DNA from: an uncultured Sporosarcina sp.
Lineage (GTDB): Bacteria; Bacillota; Bacilli; Bacillales_A; Planococcaceae
Reading direction: 5' to 3'
Length of the DNA: 64,000 nucleotides
Assembly: GCA_947644645.1 (NCBI GenBank)
Contig: CANSAF010000005.1
Coordinates: forward strand, 28,109-92,108
How positions within the stretch are numbered: position 1 is the stretch's first letter; every line of letters begins with the position of its first letter. This document shows, one piece after another, positions 55,348-63,503 of the stretch. The position numbers and the translations under genes are program-made. A model generated the notes under the pieces. It ran no database searches and was not told the origin of the DNA. It worked only from the letters and a program-made list of their open reading frames with translations.

Positions 55348-55489
55348 CCAAACCTCCCCCTTTCTTCCGCAAAATGGCCCTATTGTTGAAGAATCTCAAA
55401 TCCTTATGCCAGAATTTTATCCAGTTCTTCCAACAGAAAACAAGGGTATAAAAATCTCGTTAGAAGAGGTGGAATTTATCGAAAAGTTT

Positions 55490-55932
55490 TTAAGTTATTT
55501 CATTTAATTTTATCTCAGGAATATCTTCATTAATAATCTTTTTGACAAAGTCACCTATTTCTTCTTTAAACAATCCTTTTTGATACACATTGGTTTTTTT
55601 ATAATAAAGTTTTCATCGTCTCCCATATCAAAGGATGATAAATATGTAGACATTTCACTTACAAACATCTTCGTATGAAGAGTTATATCTTTAAAATCCT
55701 TATTTTCATCTTCAATTAAATATATATAATTCATTTGTTTGTTATTACGAATATCTGAATACATAACTAGGTAACCTAAGACTTCAGTTGAACGATCATC
55801 CCAGGATTCATTAAAATTTCGTATGTCGTTTTTACCAAGAATAAAGAAGAACTCTAAATGTTGAGTTCTGACTAGCCTAGTAAATGAGTAAGTTTCAAAA
55901 TTGTTCATTTTAAATTCTTTATTATCAAACAT
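55490..55932 (-). pseudogene. Frameshifted orphan gene
   Basis: From ATG 55932 (AGGAG upstream) 109 residues read cleanly to DDENFII. At a run of seven A (minus strand, about 55600) the annotated frame goes to a poor tail and stops at 55555. One extra A would continue as TNVYQKGLFKEEIGDFVKK and a sensible acidic end, stopping at 55490, for about 147 residues. It looks like a one-base deletion in a homopolymer, or a sequencing error. The family is not recognised. Confidence 0.6.
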
Positions 55933-56395
55933 ACTAACTCCTCTTTCTAGCTTCCGTATTTTTTTAAAAATGAAATAATTTAAAGCGCCGGTTAATTAAA
56001 AAATTTCGGTTTAAGGTTCTTGAAAGCCAATTGTGCCTATTAAGAAAACAGGAAGATAAAAAAAGTAATGCCAAAATATTTATCAGAATAAAACCTGCTC
56101 TTGTATCTTTTTTTATATACCTGTGCTTCGAACCCTATGAACTGTCATACATAGCGCACGCAGGAGTATAGATGAGATAGTTTCAGAAAACATGGTTTCC
56201 TCATTCCTATCTTCCGTTATAAAGTTGAAACTTAAATCATAAATTCCCTGTGTTTTCATGCCGAAAGCATTTATCACAGAACTTGTCGCGCTGGCCCGTT
56301 TGTTGAATAAACTAATTTATACTTAGTTATAGCATATTAACTTTGAAATATAGCCCAATTCAAGCGCAGTACATATCACGATCTCACCCAATAAT
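55933..56395. other. Gene-free stretch
   Basis: AT-rich sequence with short broken frames on both strands. The only thing I can point to is a near copy of the array motif (GCCCAATT, 56353-56360). It may hold decayed cassette material. Confidence 0.5.
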
Positions 56396-56665
56396 CTAAT
56401 AAGTGGGTGAGTATATTCTATCTGTATCAGTATCAATCACAAATTCGACAGGCATATCGCTATCATAAGGAATTTCTACGTAGTTGGAGATTCTACAAAA
56501 CACGTTCGGCAGATCTTTAATATCATAAGAAAATTCTTTTGCCTGCAGATAGATATCCTTTAATTCGTGCTGGCTAAGTTTTTTGCCAGTAAGCAGAACT
56601 TGATGAACGTATCCGTCAATTTCAATAATCAATATTATTGGCGTTAGTCCTTGTATATTCTTCAA
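56396..56665 (-). CDS. Small orphan protein (downstream frame)
   Basis: Up to 89 residues from TTG 56665, with a soluble alpha/beta pattern: EIDGYVHQVLLTGKKLSQHELKDIYLQAKEF, then FVIDTDTDRIYSPTY. The first 14 codons overlap the end of the 56622-56792 ORF in another frame. No ribosome binding site was found, so it may be the second half of one gene broken by a frameshift. Function is unknown. Confidence 0.5.
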   Translation of the reverse strand: MKNIQGLTPIILIIEIDGYVHQVLLTGKKLSQHELKDIYLQAKEFSYDIKDLPNVFCRISNYVEIPYDSDMPVEFVIDTDTDRIYSPTY

Positions 56666-56792
56666 TAATTGCCTGTTTCAATTGGTGTAGAAGCTTTTCA
56701 GTGAAAGCACTTGGTTTCCCACCATCAATATTTGCCATACCAATGGAAAAATTAATTTGTATTTTTCGTTCATTACGTGTAATTACCTTCAT
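56622..56792 (-). CDS. Small orphan protein (upstream frame)
   Basis: A 56-residue ORF beginning MKVITRNERKIQINFSIGMA with a helical C-terminal half (FTEKLLHQLKQAIIEEYTR). ATG 56792 follows GAGAGGCG. It stops inside the start of the next ORF. The two together could be one protein of about 130 residues. Confidence 0.5.
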   Translation of the reverse strand: MKVITRNERKIQINFSIGMANIDGGKPSAFTEKLLHQLKQAIIEEYTRTNANNIDY

Positions 56793-56892
56793 TCATAACG
56801 CCTCTCATGTTCATAAACCAACGTGAAATTCATTAAATATACTAGATAAAGACATACAGCTTATGCAATAAATCATTGGAATCGATTACTGC

Positions 56893-57150
56893 TTAAAAAA
56901 CATACTCAAGCACTACAAATAACATAGTTCCGACTAAAAATATTATCCAACTAAAATCAATAAACTTATTTCCAGTTTTAATATCAAGTTGCTTTTTTGA
57001 AGAAAGTGTTTCAATCAAAGCATATATGCCACCCAATAAGAAAAAAATTAGCACATTCAATTGATCAAAAAAATGTAGTACAAAAATTAAAATACAAAAT
57101 ATTAAAGTACGAATAAAGGGCAGTTTGAAAATATATGCGCTATCTCTCAT
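56893..57150 (-). CDS. Small membrane protein
   Basis: An 85-residue protein with three hydrophobic segments (about 9-30, 32-46, 66-84) and GGAGG upstream of ATG 57150. No family recognised. It lies in the accessory small-gene zone but has no AATCGGGC motif next to it. Confidence 0.6.
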   Translation of the reverse strand: MRDSAYIFKLPFIRTLIFCILIFVLHFFDQLNVLIFFLLGGIYALIETLSSKKQLDIKTGNKFIDFSWIIFLVGTMLFVVLEYVF

Positions 57151-57203
57151 AAAGGCCTCCTTCGCTGTATCAAGTTTTAATTATGCCTACTTGTAAAGTA
57201 TAC

Positions 57204-57401
57204 TTATTGCTCTTGCTTAATTAATTTAAAAATCTGTAACCAACCAGGAATTACTAAAAAAAGCAGTAGAATAAAGCCTCCTGCTGCAAGTATCTTAGCG
57301 GCAATTGTAGTTTTTACAAAAAAAGTATTTAGGCTGAACATTAACATACATGAAAGTAATAATGCTGCGATGATACTTCCCATTAAGTCATTTCGCTTCA
57401 T
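57204..57401 (-). CDS. Small two-helix membrane protein
   Basis: A 65-residue protein starting MKRNDLMGSIIAALLLSCML. ATG 57401 follows AAAGGTGG. Helices at about 9-27 and 35-56. Function is unknown. It is probably co-transcribed with the downstream 56893 gene. Confidence 0.6.
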   Translation of the reverse strand: MKRNDLMGSIIAALLLSCMLMFSLNTFFVKTTIAAKILAAGGFILLLFLVIPGWLQIFKLIKQEQ

Positions 57402-57570
57402 AAAAACCACCTTTCTTATTACTTGGAATTTGCAAAAAATCCTTTAATACCTATCTATTTTATCATGAAAAGAGCTATCTTTCCTTCGATTAGTTTAATT
57501 ATTTAGAAATCCTTTTACAGCTTTATTTCAACGAATTCAAAGTACGATTCATCAAAGCGATAATAACAAA

Positions 57571-57607
57571 AACAGGGACATCAATTCATATTTGAATCAT
57601 GTCCCCA
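57571..57607 (-). terminator. Terminator after opuD
   Basis: GGGACAT (57575-57581) pairs with ATGTCCC (57599-57605), with ATTCA/TGAAT inside; the minus-strand continuation is T-rich (TGTTTTTGTT). Confidence 0.85.
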
Positions 57608-57621
57608 TTTGGTATGTTAAA

Positions 57622-59142
57622 TTATTTTTTCTGTTTTTGTTTCGGTTGTGGTTTGATCATTAAGCCGAGTTCATGCTTCTCTTTATTCAGCGCTTTATAA
57701 AGCGAAACCATCATTAAAATAATGACGAAGGAGAAAGGCAAGGCCGCAATAATTAATGCATTTTGTAATGCATCAAGTCCTCCTGTTGATAGAAGGATCA
57801 TTGCAATGGCAGATTGTGCAACACCCCAAGTCAATTTCACCATATTCGGTGGATAAAGTGAACCGAATGATGTTTGCATTCCGAGCACGAATGTTGCAGA
57901 GTCAGCAGATGTGATGAAGAACACACTAACAAGTAATACTGCAATAATCGATAAAATCATCGATAATGGTAAATCATTAAAGACAGCAAATAATGTTTCT
58001 TCTGTTAAGAATCCAGTTAAATCAGTTCCACCCATTTGTACGTCCATTGCAGTCGCACCGAAAGCGGAGAACCAGAAGAAACTAATGAGTGCTGGTAGTA
58101 AAAGTACGCCTGTTAAAAATTCGCGAATCGTTCTTCCGCGAGAAACCCTTGCGATAAACACCCCGACGAATGGTGACCAAGAAATCCACCAAGCCCAGTA
58201 GAAAATCGTCCATCCATCTAACCAAGATCGTAAATCTTTATCGACAGGTGATGCGTTAAAGCTCATTTGAATAATATTTTGTAAGTAAGAACCAATTGTG
58301 TTTGTAAACGTATTGAAAATCAATAAAGTTGGCCCAAGTACAACAACTAAAATAAGTAGTGCCGCCGCTAAAATCATATTGATATTCGATAAGTATTTAA
58401 TCCCTTTACTTAAGCCACTCCAAGCTGAAATGGTAAATAAAATTGTTACGACAATAATAATCACAACTTGTACTGGAAAACTAATTGGCACATCGAATAA
58501 ATAAGCAAGTCCGCCGTTAATTTGAATGGCACCAAATCCGAGTGTTGTGGCAACCCCGACAACTGTCGCGAAGACCGCTAAAACGTTAATAAAAGTACCA
58601 ATCGGGCCATTTACTTTATCACCGAGAATTGGTCTTAAAGTTGAAGAAACAAGTCCAGGTGCGCCTTGACGGAATTGGAAGTAAGCAAGTGCCATCGCGA
58701 CAACACCATAAATTGCCCATGCATGAATGCCCCAGTGGAAAAATGTGTAACGCATCGACTCTCTAAATGCTTCTTGACTTTCAGGTTCTGCCGTTGCTGT
58801 ACTGATAGCAAAATGTGAAAGTGGCTCCGCTGCTCCCCAGAAAACCAGCCCAATCCCCATGCCGGCAGAAAACAACATTGCGAACCAGCTGACATAAGAA
58901 TATTCGGGTCTTTCATTTGGTTTACCAAGTCTAATTTGCCCAACTGGACTGATGATAAAGTATAAGCAAAAAAGAACAATTGCGGATACAACGAGTAGAT
59001 AGTACCAACCAAAAGAAGATGTAATAAATGCTTGCATATTGCCTGTAATTGATTGGAAGCTATCGGGTGCGAGTGCTCCGTAACCTACAGCAACTATTAC
59101 AATTGCTAATGTAATCCAAAAAACATTTGATATTTTTCTCAT
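57622..59142 (-). CDS. opuD: Glycine betaine/choline-type BCCT transporter
   Basis: A 506-residue, 12-helix sodium-coupled carrier of compatible solutes. BCCT landmarks: [25 protein letters not shown] in TM4/5 (glycine-rich GMGIG) and [32 protein letters not shown] in TM8. ATG 59142 has GGAGG five bases upstream; the in-frame TTG at 59166 is not needed. OpuD is the best match in Bacillales. Expression is usually osmotically induced. The 59143-59473 gap contains no gene. Confidence 0.92.
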   Translation of the reverse strand: MRKISNVFWITLAIVIVAVGYGALAPDSFQSITGNMQAFITSSFGWYYLLVVSAIVLFCLYFIISPVGQIRLGKPNERPEYSYVSWFAMLFSAGMGIGLVFWGAAEPLSHFAISTATAEPESQEAFRESMRYTFFHWGIHAWAIYGVVAMALAYFQFRQGAPGLVSSTLRPILGDKVNGPIGTFINVLAVFATVVGVATTLGFGAIQINGGLAYLFDVPISFPVQVVIIIVVTILFTISAWSGLSKGIKYLSNINMILAAALLILVVVLGPTLLIFNTFTNTIGSYLQNIIQMSFNASPVDKDLRSWLDGWTIFYWAWWISWSPFVGVFIARVSRGRTIREFLTGVLLLPALISFFWFSAFGATAMDVQMGGTDLTGFLTEETLFAVFNDLPLSMILSIIAVLLVSVFFITSADSATFVLGMQTSFGSLYPPNMVKLTWGVAQSAIAMILLSTGGLDALQNALIIAALPFSFVIILMMVSLYKALNKEKHELGLMIKPQPKQKQKK

Positions 59143-59473
59143 AATTCCTCCGTTCTTATTGATCAATTATTTTAGATTTTTTTGGGTGAAAATCGCTTTT
59201 TTAAGAATTACTCTTTATGTTCCCCATAACAGACCATCTTAAACTGTAACAATTGTAACGAAAAAATCAATAAAAACGGTTTGAACTGAATGAATCGAAA
59301 GAGTATGATATTTTGGATTTTGGGGATGAAGTGTTATTTTCATGCTTTCAAGTAGTTTTCCGCGATTTAATATACAAGCTTATTTTGAGCCAATTGTTGC
59401 TAAAAGATGTATGGCAATATTATTTTAGTTCATCCGTTGTTCCGTGATATAATTTGCTAAAAGGGGTGATACC

Positions 59474-60352
59474 ATGTTAGGAGCAATTGAAGCAGGTGGA
59501 ACAAAATTTATTTGTGCCGTGGGAACAAGTGAAGGTGAGTTAATCGAGCGAGTCCAGATTGATACAAATACACCAGAAGAAACGATGCCAAAGGTGATTC
59601 GTTTTTTTAAGAAGCACTCGATTACTGCAATTGGTATCGGATCATTTGGTCCAATCGACATTCAAAAAACAAGCCCGACTTACGGACAAATTACATCGAC
59701 ACCGAAAAAAGGTTGGAGAAATTATCCATTTGTACAAACGATGCAAGAAGCTTTTCAAGTGCCAATTGAATTTAATACAGACGTTAACGGCGCTGCGCTT
59801 GGTGAATTAATGCACGGAGCGGCACAAGGTTTGGACAGTTGTTTATATGTGACTGTTGGAACTGGGATTGGCGGCGGCGCAATTGTACGCGGTCAATTGG
59901 TACAAGGATTAAGCCATCCTGAAATGGGGCATGTCCCGGTTCAGAGGCATCCTGAAGATACATACAAAGGGAAATGCCCTTATCACGGGGATTGTGTGGA
60001 AGGAATGGCTGCAGGTCCTGCGATTGAAGAAAGATGGGGAATTTCTGGGAAAGAATTGTCGAATCGTCCCGAAGTATGGGAATTAGAGGCTTATTATTTA
60101 GCCCAAGCATTGGTGCAATATATTTTAATTTTATCGCCTGAAAAAATTATTTTAGGCGGCGGCGTTATGAAACAACCGACCTTATTACCACTTGTTCGTA
60201 ATGAAGTGCAACGTCGTTTAAATGGTTATGTAGAAATTGCAGACATTACTGAGAATATCGATCAGTATATTGTTTCGCCCAAATTACAAGATGATGCAGG
60301 AATTGTCGGTGCACTCATGTTGGCAAAGCAAGCGTTGGAAAAAGAGCTATAA
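59474..60352 (+). CDS. ROK-family fructokinase
   Basis: A 292-residue sugar kinase, fructose to fructose-6-phosphate. N-terminal phosphate-binding EAGGTKFICAVG, catalytic NTDVNGAALGE (Asp), VTVGTGIGGGAI, and the ROK zinc motif HPEMGH..C.YHGDCVEG followed by MAAGPAIEERWG, the fructokinase (ScrK/GmuE/YdhR) pattern. A TATAAT lies at about 59449. It converges with the sugar PTS gene, so both serve mannose/fructose entry. Confidence 0.9.
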   Translation: MLGAIEAGGTKFICAVGTSEGELIERVQIDTNTPEETMPKVIRFFKKHSITAIGIGSFGPIDIQKTSPTYGQITSTPKKGWRNYPFVQTMQEAFQVPIEFNTDVNGAALGELMHGAAQGLDSCLYVTVGTGIGGGAIVRGQLVQGLSHPEMGHVPVQRHPEDTYKGKCPYHGDCVEGMAAGPAIEERWGISGKELSNRPEVWELEAYYLAQALVQYILILSPEKIILGGGVMKQPTLLPLVRNEVQRRLNGYVEIADITENIDQYIVSPKLQDDAGIVGALMLAKQALEKEL

Positions 60353-60360
60353 ATTGAAAA

Positions 60361-60406
60361 AGGCGTGTCCCAAAAGTCGAAAAATCGAAACTTTTGGGAC
60401 ACGCCC
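60361..60406. terminator. Terminator between fructokinase and PTS genes
   Basis: GGCGTGTCCCAAAAGT (60362-60377) pairs perfectly with ACTTTTGGGACACGCC (60390-60405). A/T runs flank it on both strands. A second hairpin, GAGGC.TCCAATCGC/GCGATTGGA..GCCTC at 60519-60553, sits right after the PTS stop for the minus strand. Confidence 0.9.
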
Positions 60407-60554
60407 TTCGTTTTTGTATGCGTGGAAATGATGCATTCTTTTACTATTTAGGATTCGTGCCCGGTAAAGAAAGTTCAAGAAGCAGTAGAATGCAAAAAAT
60501 AAATGCATAAACAATCGGGAGGCGTCCAATCGCAATGCGATTGGATAAGCCTCT

Positions 60555-62501
60555 TTATTGAATTGTATCTAATAACTCATAAGCTTGTTCAACAGTTGTC
60601 ACTTCAAGTAAGTCGTTTCTAAACTGATCGTCCATTAATTTACGTGAAAGCATTTGTAGAATCTTCAAATGATCGTCTCCAGCACTTTCTTCAGGAACTG
60701 CAATCATAAAGATGATTTTAGCAGGTGTGCCGTCTAAACTATTCCAATCGACACCGTCTTTATGAAGACCGAATACGACTGCTGGTTGTTTGACTGCAGA
60801 TGATTTCCCGTGCGGAATGGCAATATTTGCCCCAATTCCAGTTGAACTTTGTGCTTCACGTGCGAAAATGGCTTCTTTAAACGTTTCTTTAGCTGAAAGT
60901 AGACCATTGACATCAAGTTTTTGAATCATTTCACCGATGACTTCATCGCGAGTTGTGCCTTGTAATTGAATATCCATTAATTGTTCATTGGTAATATCCG
61001 TTAATTTTTTAATTTCAGGTTCTTCTTGAACAGTTGAAGAAGTCTCTTCATTCATTTCAGGTTCATCATTTACTGGCGCGTCGTTTGCTGCCGCAAGTTC
61101 TGGTCCAATATTGACGTCTTTCTTCAAGAAATTCACGAGGAAAGCAGTGATTAATACACCAATAATGACAGCTACGAAAAACATGAGAACTTGATCAACG
61201 GCACCAAGTACAGCAACGATTGGTCCACCATGTGCGACTCGGTTACCAACGCCGCCTAACATTGCAATGACTGAACCCACCATTGAACCAACCATAATAC
61301 TAGGAATGACACGTAGTGGATCTTGTGCGGCAAAGGGAATTGCCCCTTCTGTAATCCCGAAAAGCCCCATTGTAAAGGATGCTTTCCCAGTTTCAAGTTG
61401 CGTTTTATCATATTTTCTCTTATTTAAAAATGTAGCAAGTCCCATACCAATCGGTGGAATACAGATTGCTACAGCGATTGGTCCCATAATGCTATAGTTT
61501 CCTTCAGCAATCATTGCTGCGCCGAATAGGAAAGCAACTTTGTTAAAAGGTCCGCCCATATCGAATGAAATCATCGCACCAAGAATGAGTGCCAGTAATA
61601 TTGAACTAGAACCTTGCATGCCTGCTAACCAGCTCGTTAAAGCTTCAAAAATCCCCGCGACTGGCGCACCGATAATATAGATGAAAGCAAGTGCGACAAT
61701 TAAAGTCGAGAAAATCGGGATAATAATAATTGGCATAATCGGTTGAACAGCTTTTGGTACTTTAATACTTTTAATTCCAAGTGCAACATATCCTGCTAGA
61801 AAACCAGCGATAATCCCGCCGATAAATCCAGCGCCTGCTTCACTGCCGTAAAAACTACCTTGTGTGGCAATTAATCCACCAATAATTCCGGGTGCCAGAC
61901 CTGGTCTGTCCGCAATACTAACGGCGATGAAACCAGCCAAGATTGGCACCATGAAGGAGAAGGACGCGCCACCAATACTTTCAATTGTTTTCCAAATGGA
62001 ATCTTCAGGAATGACGATGCCACCTGGTGTTTGTTCGCCGCCTAATGTTAAGGCAAGAGCAATTAATAATCCACCCACCACAATAAATGGAATCATATAC
62101 GAAACACCATTCATTAAATGGCGATAAATTGGATTTTGTTTTGACTCTTTTGTATTCTGTGACTGACCCGCTGATTTACTGCCAGCTTTATAAACAGGAA
62201 CTTCATCGTTCTCAAATAGTTGAATCAATTCTTTTGGACGACGAATACCATCTTGAACTCCTGTCACATATACCTTTTTACCGATAAATCGATCTTTATT
62301 GACTGTTTTATCTGCTGCAATAATAATTCCATCAGCTTCTTCGATATCTTTTGCAGTTAATGCATTTTCAACGCCTGTAGATCCTTGTGTTTCAACTTTC
62401 ATATCAATCCCAAGTTCATTTCCCGCTTTTTGTAAATTTTCCGCGGCCATATACGTATGGGCAATCCCGACAGGACAAGCTGTGACTGCTAAAATCTTCA
62501 T
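60555..62501 (-). CDS. Mannose/fructose-family PTS transporter EIIBCA
   Basis: A 648-residue fused PTS enzyme II in order IIB-IIC-IIA. IIB (about 1-100) has the phospho-cysteine Cys9 in VTACPVGIAHTYMAAE; IIC (about 120-450) is the fructose-family channel (HLMNGVSYMIPFIVVGGLLIAL, FDMGGPFNKVAFLF, GITEGAIPFAA); IIA (about 500-645) has the phospho-histidine in IGANIAIPHGKSS. The B-C-A order and length match Bacillus subtilis ManP (mannose), whereas FruA is A-B-C. It imports and phosphorylates the sugar. The upstream region has a cre-like site and a palindrome; the linked regulator is broken. Confidence 0.9.
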   Translation of the reverse strand: MKILAVTACPVGIAHTYMAAENLQKAGNELGIDMKVETQGSTGVENALTAKDIEEADGIIIAADKTVNKDRFIGKKVYVTGVQDGIRRPKELIQLFENDEVPVYKAGSKSAGQSQNTKESKQNPIYRHLMNGVSYMIPFIVVGGLLIALALTLGGEQTPGGIVIPEDSIWKTIESIGGASFSFMVPILAGFIAVSIADRPGLAPGIIGGLIATQGSFYGSEAGAGFIGGIIAGFLAGYVALGIKSIKVPKAVQPIMPIIIIPIFSTLIVALAFIYIIGAPVAGIFEALTSWLAGMQGSSSILLALILGAMISFDMGGPFNKVAFLFGAAMIAEGNYSIMGPIAVAICIPPIGMGLATFLNKRKYDKTQLETGKASFTMGLFGITEGAIPFAAQDPLRVIPSIMVGSMVGSVIAMLGGVGNRVAHGGPIVAVLGAVDQVLMFFVAVIIGVLITAFLVNFLKKDVNIGPELAAANDAPVNDEPEMNEETSSTVQEEPEIKKLTDITNEQLMDIQLQGTTRDEVIGEMIQKLDVNGLLSAKETFKEAIFAREAQSSTGIGANIAIPHGKSSAVKQPAVVFGLHKDGVDWNSLDGTPAKIIFMIAVPEESAGDDHLKILQMLSRKLMDDQFRNDLLEVTTVEQAYELLDTIQ

Positions 62502-62578
62502 CTTTATATCCTCCTTTTTTTAATCGGTTGTTGAATTAACTACAGTATACCCCTGAAAAATGGCAGATATATTTATAC

Positions 62579-62628
62579 TTTTACCGCAACTTACGGTAAA
62601 AAAAGATTATTGAAGAGAGCGCTTTCAC
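62579..62628 (-). promoter_or_regulatory. PTS control region: palindrome and cre-like site
   Basis: TTTTACCG (62579-62586) and CGGTAAAA (62594-62601) are perfect eight-base arms, a candidate activator site. On the minus strand GTGAAAGCGCTCTCT (62614-62628) resembles a catabolite-responsive element (CcpA site). A TATAAA at about 62570-62575 could be the -10. Confidence 0.5.
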
Positions 62629-62645
62629 CTTGTTGAATTCCCGTT

Positions 62646-63309
62646 TTAGGACTCGTTAAAACATGCTAAAAAGGCTGTTTGATTTTTTTGTTTTGATAAT
62701 TGTTCCACAAGTTCATGTTGACTACTTAAAAAAGATAATTCATTGAATAACGCTTTAATCGTTTGTGGGTCTTCATTTGTAACCGCCAATAAAAAGACGA
62801 GTGATACTTTTTCCTGTCCCCATTCTATCGGTGTTTTAAATGCCGCAACCGCAATCCCAGATTTTAAAATTCCAGATGGATTACCATGTGGAATCGCAAT
62901 CGAAGAACCAATCGAAGTAGCTGAAGTTCTTTCGCGCGACAACGCATCATGAATATATTGTTCTTCAACAAAACCATTTTCATACAATGATTTTGCCAGC
63001 ATTTCAACGACTTCATAACGATGTGCAAACGCTGACTGTAAGAAAATCGAATCGGGGTGAATGAAATGAAGCAAGGTTGAATAGTTTCGAGTTGCAATCT
63101 GTTGCTTATGATTTTGCTGAATAAAACTGTACAGCTTTTCTTGATCATTCATATCAAATAAAGGAGAAATGATTAAAAAAGGAACTTCAGAAATGGTCAA
63201 ATCAACTGTAGAAATAATAAAGTACAGTTTCTGCGAGTTTATTCACAAGTAAATAGCGCTCATCATTTGTTAATAAAACTTTTATCAATTCATATTGTCT
63301 TTCGTTCAA
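62646..63309 (-). pseudogene. ManR/MtlR-like PTS regulator with large internal deletion
   Basis: The first 28 codons from TTG 63309 give a regulator start (NERQYELIKVLLTNDERYLLVNKLAET, an HTH_11-type beginning) and then stop at 63202. A second frame continues VDLTISEVPFLIISPLF, the end of an EIIB-like domain, and then an EIIA domain with IGSSIAIPHGNPSG (phospho-histidine). Members are about 600-690 residues with HTH, two PRDs, EIIB and EIIA. Here the HTH remainder, both PRDs and most of EIIB are missing, plus a frame change. An intact EIIA-like protein could still be made from an internal start. Confidence 0.75.
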
Positions 63310-63503
63310 TGAACCTCCCCCACTTAAAACATCCTGTTTTTGAAGTGGAGGTTTCCTACTACATTGTCCAAATGCCTTCGACAAAGTCTATGGGTGACAT
63401 AGGCTTTTTGTATGGATACACAGAAGTACGGCTAGACAACTTCGGTAGGCAACAGTGAATGGCTTCACTGGGCCGGAACAAGCCTTCTACTACTTTTTGC
63501 GCA
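63302..63503 (-). mobile_element. Right end of an IS605/IS1341-type tnpB element, with likely guide-RNA region
   Basis: Downstream of the tnpB stop the minus strand runs about 150 bases and ends in the hairpin CCTCC.CCACTT (63314-63325) / AAGTGG.AGG (63343-63351). This is the expected place for the omegaRNA/reRNA scaffold and the transposon right end. The hairpin resembles those at 44.1 and 50.8 kb. Its GGGGGAGG arm lies four bases before the broken regulator's TTG start. Confidence 0.55.

Larger units (their letters stand above)
53744..56360. repeat. Recurring AATCGGGC motif in an array of small genes
   Basis: On the minus strand the core AATCGGGC occurs at 53751-53758, 54551-54558, 54819-54826, 55085-55092 and 55121-55128, with near copies at 55377-55384 and 56353-56360. 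Two flank types recur: GGGCGCGATTGT (ends of units) and GGGC(C/T)ATTTTG followed by an A/G-rich ribosome binding site (unit starts). At 53744-53759 the core lies in the palindrome CAATCGCGCCCGATTG. Each copy sits between two small minus-strand genes. Confidence 0.55.

Noticed and set aside
55406-55507. Plus-strand ORF of 33 codons in the small-gene array
   Set aside because: Its translation looks protein-like near the end, but it overlaps the 3' end of the minus-strand frameshifted gene and lacks a ribosome binding site; at most a gene fragment.
56638-56826. Plus-strand ORF of 62 codons
   Set aside because: Antisense to the minus-strand ORF at 56622-56792, which has a proper ribosome binding site.
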